This document shows positions 1 to 8,888 of a stretch of DNA of 64,000 nt, piece by piece; within the stretch, counting starts at the first letter, position 1, and each line of letters begins with the position of its first letter. The stretch lies in assembly GCA_920105625.2 (NCBI GenBank), contig OV050030.1, forward strand, positions 215,310,325-215,374,324, given 5' to 3'. The stretch comes from Clusia tigrina (Eukaryota > Arthropoda > Insecta > Diptera > Clusiidae). The notes beneath the pieces were generated by a model. It made no database searches. It saw only the letters and a list, made by a program, of their open reading frames with translations, and was not told where the DNA came from. Both the position numbers and the translations under genes were made by a program.

Positions 1-718
1 ACAATCAAGTACTCGAGCCTCTTGTCAATTTAAGCTACCACTCATAGCCATGCTACCCTTGAGTCCCAAATCAAACACTGATAAAACTTCAAATTGCCCT
101 AACTTCTACACGGTGCGATATATACCTATCACAGTATGCAACATTCAAATGCTTGTAACTTTTTACTGGAGCGTCAGCAAATCTTGAAATTTTGTGACAT
201 TAAAGTACTCGAGCCTCTTATCAATTTAAGCTATAGCTCATAGCTATGCTACCCTTGAGTCGCAAATCAAACACTGTTAAAACTTCACATGGCCCTAACT
301 TCTATACAGTGTGTCCCACAGCTATCAAGGTTTGCAACAATTTTTTGCTTGTAACTTTTTACTGGAACGTCATAAAACCTTGAAATTTGGTGACAACAAA
401 GTACTCGTGCCTTTTGTCAATTAAAATTGTCGCTCATTGCTATGCTACCCGTGAGTCCCGAATCAAACACTGATAAAACAATGGCCCTAAATTCTGTACT
501 TTGCGTCCTACACTTATCAAAGTTTGCAACAATCCAATGCTTGTAACTTTTTACTGGAGCGTCATAAAATCTTGAAATTTTGTGACAATAAAGTACTCGA
601 GCCTCTTATCTATTTAAGCTATCGCTCATAGCTATGCTACCCTTGAGTTCCGAATCAAAGACTGATAAAACTTCAAATGGCCCTAATTTCTATACGGTGC
701 GATATATACCTATCAAAG

Positions 719-829
719 TATGCAACATTCAAATGCTGGTAACTTTTTACTGGAGCGTCGTAAAATCTTGAAATTTTGTGACATTAAAGTACTCGAGCCT
801 CTTATCAATTTAAGCTGTAGCTATAAAAC
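719..829 (+). repeat. Truncated 111-bp monomer
   Basis: From TATGCAACATTC to GCTGTAGCTATAAAAC. An 85-bp deletion joins the S2 start to the last bases before the next monomer. The unit is 37 codons, so one frame stays open over this and the next monomer (720-938, 72 codons, read as a doubled 37-residue pattern). Not a gene. Confidence 0.92.
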
Positions 830-1046
830 TTTGCAACAATCAAATGCTTGCAAGTTTTTACTGGAGCGTCATAAAACCTTGAAATTTTGTGACAATAAAG
901 TACTCGAGCCTCTTATTTATTTAAGCTATCGCTCATAGCTATGCTACCCTCGAGTCCCAAATCAAACACTGATAAAGCTTCAAAAGGCCCTAACTTTTAT
1001 AAGATGCGTCCTACACCTATCAAAGTTTGCAACAATCAAATGCTTG

Positions 1047-1117
1047 TAACTTTTTACTGGAGCGTCATAAAACCTTGAAATTTGGTGACAATAAAGTACT
1101 CGAGCCTCTTATCAATT
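1047..1117 (+). repeat. Sub-block S1 of monomer
   Basis: Begins TAACTTTTTACTGGAGCGTC. Aligned without gaps to S3 (TAACTTCTATACGGTGCGTC) plus the next three bases, 16 of 23 positions match. The match continues downstream with one gap through the ACAAT word. This points to descent of S1 and S3 from a common shorter unit. Confidence 0.6.
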
Positions 1118-1186
1118 CAAGCTATCGCTCATAGCTATGCTACCATTGAGTCCGAAATCAAACACTGATAAAGCTTCAAATGGCCC
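1118..1186 (+). repeat. Sub-block S2 of monomer
   Basis: Consensus start TAAGCTATCGCTCATAGC. In the first 32 positions it matches S1 only about 15 times, but the CCTTGA word sits at exactly the same phase (positions 27-32) in both. Near its end, TCAAATGGCCCTAAC matches the end of S3 (TCAAATGCTTGTAAC) at 11 of 15 positions. Relationship to S1 and S3 is likely but weaker than S1-S3. Confidence 0.4.
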
Positions 1187-1242
1187 TAACTTCTATACGG
1201 TGCGTCCTATACCTATCAAAGTTTGCAACAATTAAATGCTTG
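1187..1242 (+). repeat. Sub-block S3 of monomer
   Basis: Begins TAACTTCTATACGGTGCGTC and runs into TTTGCAACAATCAAATGCTTG of the next monomer start. It is the shortest of the three blocks (56 bp) and the best match to S1. Confidence 0.55.
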
Positions 1243-1499
1243 TAACTTTTTACTGGAGCGTCATAAAAGCTTGAAATTTTGTGACAATAAAGTACTCGAC
1301 CCTCTTATCAATTTAAGCGATAGCTTATAGCTATGCTGCCCTTGAGTCGCAAATTAAACACTGCTAAACTTTCAAATGGCCCTAATTTCTATACGGTGCG
1401 TCCTATACCTATCAAAGTTTGCAACAATCAAATGCTTGTAACTTTTTACTGGAGCATAATAAAATCTTGAAATTTTGTGACAATAAAGTACTCGAGCCT

Positions 1500-2870
1500 C
1501 TTGTCAATTTAAGCTACTACTCATAGCCATGCCACCCTTGAGTCCCAAATCAAAAACTGATAAAACTTCAAATGACCCTAACTTCTATACGGTGCGTCCT
1601 ATACCTATCAAAGTTTGCAACAATCAAATGCTTGTAACTTTTTACTGGAGCGTCATAAAACCTTGAAATTTTGTGACAATAAAGTACTCGAGCCTCTTAT
1701 CAATTTAAGCTATCGCTCATAGCTATGCTACACTTGAGTTCCAAATCAAACACGTATAAATCTTCAAATGGCCCTACTTTCTATACGGTGCGTCCCACAC
1801 CTATCAAAGTTTGCAACAATCAATTGATTATAACTTTTTACGGGAGCGTCATAAAACCTTGAAATTTTGTGACAATCAAGTACTCGAGCCTCTTGTCAAT
1901 TTAAGCTATCACTCATAGCTATGTCACCCTTGAGTCAAAAATCAAACACTGATAAAACTTCAAATGGCTATAAATGCTATACGGAGCGTCCTACACCTAT
2001 CAAAGTTTGCAACAATCAAATGCTTGTAACTTTTTACTGGAGCATCATAAAACCTTGAAATTTGGTGACAATAAAGTACTCGTGCCTCTTGTCAATTAAA
2101 ATTGTCGCTCATTGCTATGCTTCCCGTGAGTCCCGAATCAAACACTGATAAAACAATCGCCCTAAATTCTGTACTTTGCGTCCTACACTTATCAGAGTTT
2201 GCAACAATCCAATGCTTGTAACCTTTTACTGGAGCGTCATAAAACCTTGAAATTTTCTGACAATCAAGTACTCGAGCCTCTTGTCAATTTAAGCTACCAC
2301 ACATAGCCATGCTACCCTTGAGTCCCAAATCAAACACTGATAAAACTTCAAATGGCCCTAATTTCTATACGGTGCGTCCTACACCTGTCAAGGTTTGCAA
2401 CAATCTATTGCTTGCAACTTTTTACGGGAGCGTCATAAAACCTTGAAATTTTGTGACAATAAAATACTCGAGCCTCTTGTCAATTTAAGCTATCGCTCAT
2501 AGCTATGCTACGCTTAAGTCGCAAATCAAATACTAATAAAACTTCAAATGGCCCTAACTTCTATACGGTGCATCCTATACCTATCAAAGTATGCAGCAAT
2601 AAAATGCTTGTAACTTTTTATTGGAGCGTAATAAAGTCTTGAAATTTTGTGACATTAAAGTACTCGAGCCTCTTATCAATTTAAGCGATGGCTCATAGCT
2701 ATGCTACGCTTGAGTCGCAAATCAAACACTGCTAAACCTTCAAATGGCCCTAACTTCTATACGGTGCGTCCTATACCTATCAAAGTTTGCAACAATCAAA
2801 TGCTTGTAACTTTTTACTGGAGCATAATAAAATCTTGAAATTTTGTGACAATAAAGTACTCGAGCCTCTT
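1500..2870 (+). repeat. Seven-monomer block present in HOR copy A, absent from copy B
   Basis: The length difference between copies A and B is 1,368 bp, which is six full monomers plus one 192-bp divergent monomer. Copy B passes directly from its equivalent of about 1490 into the sequence found at about 2865 (AAGGTATCGCTC type). The start of this block (AAGCTACTACTCATAGCC) reappears after 5833 in the next copy, so copy B looks like a deletion product. Confidence 0.75.
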
Positions 2871-2940
2871 GTCAATTTAAGGTATCGCTCATAGCTATGC
2901 TACCCTTGAGACCCAAATCAAAGACTGATAAAACTTCAAA

Positions 2941-4419
2941 TTGCCCTAACTTCTACACGGTGCGATATATACCTATCACAGTATGCAACATTCAAATGCT
3001 TGTAACTTTTTACTGGAGCGTCATAAAATCTTGAAATTTTGTGACATTAAAGTACTCGAGCCTCTTATCAATTTAAGCTATAGCTCATAGCTATGCTACC
3101 CTTGAGTCGCAAATCAAACACTGTTAAAACTTCAAATGGCCCTAACTTCTATACAGTGTGTCCCACAGCTATCAAGGTTTGCAACAATTTTTTGCTTGTA
3201 AGTTTTTACTGGAACGTCATAAAACCTTGAAATTTGGTGACAATAAAGTACTCGTGCCTTTTGTCAATTAAAATTGTCGCTCATTGCTATGCTTCCCGTG
3301 AGTCCCGAATCAAACACTGATAAAACAATGGCCCTAAATTCTGTACTTTGCGTCCTACACTTATCAAAGTTTGCAACAATCCAATGCTTGTAACTTTTTA
3401 CTGGAGCGTCATAAAATCTTGAAATTTTGTGACAATAAAGTACTCGAGACTCTTATCTATTTAAGCTATCGCTCACAGCTATGCTACCCTTGAGTTCCAA
3501 ATCAAAGACTGATAAAACTTCAAATGGCCCTAATTTCTATACGGTGCGATATATACCTATCAAAGTAAGCAACATTCAAATGCTGGTAACTTTTTACTGG
3601 AGCGTCGTAAAATCTTGAAACTTTGTGACATTAAAGTACTCGATCCTCTTATCAATTTAAGCTGTAGCTATAAAAGTTTGCAACAATCAAATGCTTGCAA
3701 GTTTTTACTGGAGCGTCATAAAACCTTGAACTTTTGTGACAATAAATTACTCGAGCCTCTTATCTATTTAAGCTATCGCTCATAGCTATGCTACCCTCGA
3801 GTCCCAAATTAAACACTGATAAAGCTTCAAATGGCCCTAACTTTTATAAGATGCGTCCTACACCTATCAAAGTTTGCAACAATCAAATGCTTGTAACTTT
3901 TTACTGGAGCGTCATAAAACCTTGAAATTTGGTGACAATAAAGTACTCGAGCCTCTTATCAATTCAAGCTATCGCTCATAGCTATGCTACCATTGAGTCC
4001 CAAATCAAACACTGATAAAGCGTCAAATGGCCCTAACTTCTATACGGTGCGTCCTATACCTATCAAAGTTTGCAACAATTAAATGCTTGTAACTTTTTAC
4101 TGGAGCGTCATAAAATCTTGAAATTTTGTGACAATAAAGTACTCGACCCTCTTATCAATTTAAGCGATAGCTTATAGCTATGCTGCCCCTGAGTCGCAAA
4201 TTAAACACTGCTAAACCTTCAAATGGCCCTAATTTCTATACGGTGCGTCCTATACCTATCAAAGTTTGCAACAATCAAATGCTTCTAACTTTTTACTGGA
4301 GCATAATAAAATCTTGAAATTTTGTGACAATAAAGTACTCGAGCCTCTTGTCAATTTAAGGTATCGCTCATAGCTATGCTACCCTTGAGTCCCAAATCAA
4401 AGACTGATAAAATTTCAAA
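2941..4419 (+). repeat. HOR copy B, 1,479 bp (8 units)
   Basis: Begins and ends at the TTGCCCTAACTTCTACACGG landmark. The length is exactly six full monomers, one 192-bp divergent monomer and one 111-bp truncated monomer. Closely similar to the first part of copy A at an offset of 2,847 bp. Confidence 0.85.
3566..3676 (+). repeat. Truncated 111-bp monomer
   Basis: HOR copy B counterpart of the unit at 719 (offset 2,847). It begins TAAGCAACATTC, so the ATG of the read-through frame is missing. Confidence 0.92.
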
Positions 4420-5932
4420 TTGCCCTAACTTCTACACGGTGCGATATATACCTATCACAGTATGCAACATTCAAATGCTTGTAACTTTTTACTGGAGCGT
4501 CATCAAATCTTGAAATTTTGTGACATTAAAGTACTCGAGCCTCTTATCAATTTAAGCTATAGCTCATAGCTATGCTACCCTTGAGTCGCAAATCAAACAC
4601 TGTTAAAACTTCAACTGGCCCTAACTTCTATACAGTGTGTCCCACAGCTATCAAGGTTTGCAACAATTTTTTGCTTGTAAGTTTTTACTGGAACGTCATA
4701 AAACCTTGAAATTTGGTGACAATAAAGTACTCGTGCCTTTTGTCAATTAAAATTGTCGCTCATTGCTATGCTACCCGTGAGTCCCGAATCAAACACTGAT
4801 AAAACAATGGCCCTAAATTCTGTACTTTGCGTCCTACACTTATCAAAGTTTGCAACAATCCAATGCTTGTAACTGGAGCGTCATAAAATCTTGAAATTTT
4901 GTGACAATAAAGTACTCGAGCCTCTTATCTATTTAAGCTATCGCTCATAGCTATGCTACCCTTGAGTTCCAAATCAAAGACTAATAAAACTTCAAATGGC
5001 CCTAATTTCTATACGGTGCGATATATACCTATCAAAGTATGCAACATTCAAATGCTGGTAACTTTTTACTGGAGCGTCGTAAAATCTTGAAATTTTGTGA
5101 CATTAAAGTACTCGAGCCTCTTATCAATTTAAGCTGTAGCTATAAAAGTTTGCAACAATCAAATGCTTGCAAGTTTTTACTGGAGCGTCATAAAACCTTG
5201 AAATTTTGTGACAATAAAGTACTCGAGCCTCTTATCTATTTAAGCTATCGCTCATAGCTATGCTACCCTCGAGTCCCAAATCAAACACTGATAAAGCTTC
5301 AAATGGCCCTAACTTTTATAAGATGCGTCCTACACCTATCAAAGTTTGCAACAATCAAATGCTTGTAACTTTTTACTGGAGCGTCATAAAACCTTGAAAT
5401 TTGGTGACAATAAAGTACTCGAGCCTCTTATCAATTCAAGCTATCGCTCATAGCTATGCTACCATTGAGTCCCAAATCAAACACTGACAAAGCTTCAAAT
5501 GGCCCTAACTTCTATACGGTGTGTCCTATACCTATCAAAGTTTGCAACAATTAAATGCTTGTAACTTTTTACTGGAGCGTCATAAAATCTTGAAATTTTG
5601 TGACAATAAAGTACTCGACGCTCTTATCAATTTAAGCGATAGCTTATAGCTATGCTGCCCTTGAGACGCAAATTAAACACTGCTAAACCTTCAAATGGCC
5701 CTAATTTCTATACGGTGCGTCCTATACCTATCAAATTTTGCAACAATCAAATGCTTGTAACTTTTTACTATAGCATAATAAAATCTTGAAATTTTGTGAC
5801 AATAAAGTACTCGAGCCTCTTGTCAATTTAAGCTACTACTCATAGCCATGCCACCCTTGAGTCCCAAATCAAAAACTGATAAAACTTCAAATGACCCTAA
5901 CTTCTATACGGTGCGTCCTATACCTATCAAAG
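4420..5932 (+). repeat. HOR copy C, 5' part
   Basis: Third start of the same HOR. It carries a private 7-bp deletion near 4873 (CTTGTAACTGGAGCG in place of CTTGTAACTTTTTACTGGAGCG-type sequence), which changes the offset to copy A from 4,326 to 4,319 bp. Past about 5960 it leaves homology with copy A and enters the 2,653-bp HOR. Confidence 0.8.
5038..5148 (+). repeat. Truncated 111-bp monomer
   Basis: HOR copy C counterpart, ending GCTGTAGCTATAAAAG. The read-through frame 5039-5257 is open for 72 codons. Confidence 0.92.
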
Positions 5933-6124
5933 TTTGCAACAATCAAATGCTTGTAACTTTTTACTGGAGCGTCATAAAACCTTGAAATTTGGTGACAATA
6001 AAGTACTCGTGCCTCTTGTCAATTAAAATTGTCGGTCATTGCTATGTTACCCGTGAGTCCCGAATCAAACACTGATAAAACAATGACCCTAAATTCAGTA
6101 CTTTGCGTCCTACACTTATCAGAG

Positions 6125-6235
6125 TTTGCAACAATGCAATGCTTGTAACTTTTTACTGGAGCGTCATAAAATCTTGAAATTTTGTGACATTAAAGTACTC
6201 GAGCCTTTTATCAATTTAAGCTATAGCTATAAAAG
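6125..6235 (+). repeat. Truncated 111-bp monomer
   Basis: In 2,653-bp HOR copy 1; the start is TTTGCAACAATGC, so the open frame at 6126 would need a TTG start. Follows a divergent monomer directly. Confidence 0.92.
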
Positions 6236-7439
6236 TTTGCAACAATCAAATGCTTTCAAATTTTTACTGGAGCGTCAAAAAACCTTGAAATTTTGTGACA
6301 ATAAAGTACTCGAGCCTCTTATCAATTTAAGCTATCGCTCATAGCTATGCTACCCTCGAGACCCAAATCAAACACTGATAAAACTTCAAATGGCCCTAAC
6401 TTTTATACGGTGCGTCCTACACCTATCAAAGTTCCCACTAATCAAATGCTTGTAACTTTTTACTGGAGCGTCATAAAAACTTGACATTTTGCGACAATAA
6501 AGTACTCGAGCCTCTTATCAATTCAAGCTATCGCTCATAGCTATGCTACCCTTGAGTCCAAAATCAAACACTGATAAAACTTCAAATGGCCCTAACTTCT
6601 ATACGGTGCGTCCCACAGCTATCAAGGTTTGCAACAATCTATTGCTTGCAACTTTTTACGGGAGCGTCATAAATCCTTGAAATTTTGTGACAATAAAGTA
6701 CGAGCCTCTCATCAATTTAAGCTATCGCTCATAGCTATGGTACCCTTGAGTCCCAAATATAACACTGATAAAACTACAAATGGCCCTAATTTCTATACGT
6801 TGCGATATATACCTATCAAAGTATGCAACATTCAAATGCTTGTAACTTTTTACTGGAGCATAATAAAATCTTGAAATTTTGTGACAATAAAATACTCGAG
6901 CCTCTTGTCAATTTAAGCTATCACTCATAGCTATGCTACCCTTGAGTCCCAAATCAAACACTGATAAAACTTCAAATGTCCCTAACTTCTATACGGTGCG
7001 ATATATATCTATCAAAGAATGCAACATTCAAATGCTTGTAACTTTTAACTGGAGCGTCATAAAACCTAGAAATCTGGTGACAATAAAGTACTCGAGCCTC
7101 TTATCAATTTCAGCTAACGCTCATAGCTATGCTACCCTCGAGTCCCAAATCAAACACTGATAGAACTTCAAATGGCCCTAACTTGTATATGGTGCGTCCT
7201 ACACCTATCAAAGTGTGCAACAATCAAATGCTTGTAACTTTTTTCTGGAGCATAACAAAATCTTGAAATTTTGTGACAATAAAGTACTCGAGCCTCTTGT
7301 CAATTTAAGCTATCACTCATAGCTATGCTACCCTTGAGTCCCAAATCAAACACTGATAAAACTTCAAATGGCCCTAACTTCTATACGGTGCTTCCTATAC
7401 CTATCAAAGTTTGCAACAATCAAATGCTTGTAACTTTTT

Positions 7440-8510
7440 ACTGGAGCGTCATAAAACCTTGAAATTTGGTGACAATAAAGTACTCGAGCCTCTTATCAAT
7501 TCAAGCTATCGCTCATAGCTATGCTACCATTGAGTCCCAAATCAAACACTGATAAAGCTTAAAATGGCCCTAACTTCTATACGGTGCATCCTATACCTAT
7601 CAAAGTTTGCAACAATTAAATGCTTGTAACTTTTTACTGGAGCGTCATAAAATCTTGAAATTTTGTGACAATAAAGTACTCGACCCTCTTATCAATTTAA
7701 GCGATAGCTTATAGCTATGCTGCCCCTGAGTCGCAAATTAAACACTGCTAAACCTTCAAATGGCCCTAATTTCTATACGGTGCGTCCTATACCTATCAAA
7801 GTTTGCAACAATCAAATGCTTGTAACTTTTTACTATAACATAATAAAATCTTGAAATTTTGTGACAATAAAGTACTCGAGCCTCTTGTCAATTCAAGCTA
7901 TCGCTCATAGCTATGCTACCCTTGAGTCCCAAATCAAACACTGATAAAACTTCAAATGGCCCTAACTTCTATACGGTGCGTCCTATACCTATCAAAGTTT
8001 GCAACAATTAAATGCTTGTAACTTTTTACTGGAGCGTCATAAAACCTTGAAATTTTGTGACAATAAAGTACTCGAGCCTCTTATCAATTCAAGCTATCGC
8101 TTATAGCTATGCTACCATTGAGTCCCAAATCAAACACTGATAAAGCTTCAAATGGCCCTAACTTCTATACGGTGCGTCCTATACCTATCAAAGTTTGCAA
8201 CAATTAAATGCTTGTAACTTTTTACTGGAGCGTCATAAAACCTTGAAATTTTGTGACAATAAAGTACTCGACGCTCTTATCAATTTAAGCGATAGCTTAT
8301 AGCTATGCTGCCCTTGAGACGCAAATTAAACACTGCTAAACCTTCAAATGGCCCTAATTTCTATACGGTGCGTCCTATACCTATCAAAGTTTGCAACAAT
8401 CAAATGCTTGTAACTTTTTACTATAGCATAATAAAATCTTGAAATTTTGTGACAATAAAGTACTCGAGCCTCTTGTCAATTCAAGCTATCGCTCATAGCT
8501 ATGCTACCCT
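7440..8510 (+). repeat. Tandem trimer (588 bp) inside the 2,653-bp HOR
   Basis: The landmark ATGCTGCCC recurs at 588 bp spacing (TGCCC at 7721 and 8309), which is exactly three monomers. The two trimers differ at GACCCTCTT versus GACGCTCTT and CTGAGTCGC versus TTGAGACGC, so the duplication predates amplification of the 2,653-bp unit that carries both. Confidence 0.7.
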
Positions 8511-8585
8511 TGAGTCCCAAATCAAACACTGATAAAACTTCAAATGGCCCTAACTTCTATACGGTGCGTCCTATACCTATCAAAG

Positions 8586-8777
8586 TTTGCAACAATCAAA
8601 TGCTTGTAACTTTTTACTGGAGCGTCATAAAACCTTGAAATTTGGTGACAATAAAGTACTCGTGCCTCTTGTCAATTAAAATTGTCGGTCATTGCTATGC
8701 TACCCGTGAGTCCCGAATCAAACACTGATAAAACAATGACCCTAAATTCAGTACTTTGCGTCCTACACTTATCAGAG
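8586..8777 (+). repeat. Exemplar of the divergent 192-bp monomer subtype
   Basis: Marked by ACTCGTGCC, CAATTAAAATTGTC, CATTGCTATGCTACCCG, TCCCGAATC, GATAAAACAATG (4 bp shorter than GATAAAACTTCAAATG), GTACTTTGCGTCC and CTTATCAGAG. About thirty copies or fragments occur, with the CCCG word near 450, 2123, 3296, 4773, 6051, 8704, 11357, 13617, 14902, 23911, 27614, 30914, 32757, 34624, 35587, 37710, 39577, 40539, 42372, 44054, 45323, 48214, 49386, 51146, 53771, 54941, 55917, 57089 and 62587. Partial forms lie near 21300 and 25190. It usually precedes a recombination landmark and fixes the phase of several HORs. Confidence 0.88.
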
Positions 8778-8888
8778 TTTGCAACAATGCAATGCTTGTA
8801 ACTTTTTACTGGAGCGTCATAAAATCTTGAAATTTTGTGACATGAAAGTACTCGAGCCTTTTATCAATTTAAGCTATAGCTATAAAAG
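8778..8888 (+). repeat. Truncated 111-bp monomer
   Basis: In 2,653-bp HOR copy 2; shares GTGACATGAAAG with the copy-3 unit, unlike copy 1 (GTGACATTAAAG). Confidence 0.92.

Larger units (their letters stand above)
1026..1221 (+). repeat. Representative full-length satellite monomer (196 bp)
   Basis: This near-consensus monomer is bounded by two TTTGCAAC starts 196 bp apart. It holds three sub-blocks that each begin with a TAA-type word: 1047-1117 (71 bp), 1118-1186 (69 bp) and 1187-1242 (56 bp, running into the next monomer). The hand consensus is about 37% G+C with five CpGs. It carries overlapping AGTACT and CTCGAG hexamers and a perfect 10-bp palindrome, CATAGCTATG. The monomer length is 3x65+1, so reading frames shift at each unit and long ORFs cannot persist through full monomers. 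Confidence 0.95.
94..2940 (+). repeat. HOR copy A, 2,847 bp (15 units)
   Basis: Starts at a distinctive TTGCCCTAACTTCTACACGG variant that returns at 2941, 4420 and 13263. The length is exactly 12 full monomers (196 bp), two divergent monomers (192 bp) and one truncated monomer (111 bp). It equals copy B plus a 7-monomer block (roughly 1500-2870, 1,368 bp) that copy B lacks. Bases 1-93 are the tail of a preceding unit. Confidence 0.85.
5933..8585 (+). repeat. 2,653-bp HOR, copy 1 (14 units)
   Basis: Repeats at 8586 and 11239 with constant offset 2,653. Composition: eleven 196-bp monomers, one 192-bp divergent monomer (5933-6124), one 111-bp truncated monomer (6125-6235) and one 194-bp monomer with a 2-bp deletion (AAGTACGAGCC near 6688), total 2,653. 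Private variants include GTCAAAAAACC near 6275 and CCAAATATAACAC near 6753. Confidence 0.88.

Noticed and set aside
815..835. TATAAAAG at truncated junctions annotated as promoters
   Set aside because: No gene lies downstream, and the word is explained by the deletion junction in AT-rich DNA. Kept only as a low-interest observation.
720..938. Family of 72-codon ORFs (720, 5039, 6126, 8779, 11432, 13889, 14976, 25651, 31384, 36334, 44700, 59026, 61784) as small protein genes
   Set aside because: They are satellite sequence read across the 111-bp unit into the next monomer. They show no start context, codon bias or domain, several need a TTG start, and sister copies carry stops.
6933..7160. 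75- to 87-codon ORFs (for example 6933, 9586, 12239, 15783, 24574, 30714) as genes
   Set aside because: Chance frames in monomers with small indels, copied along with the HORs. Their repetition reflects DNA amplification and not protein conservation.
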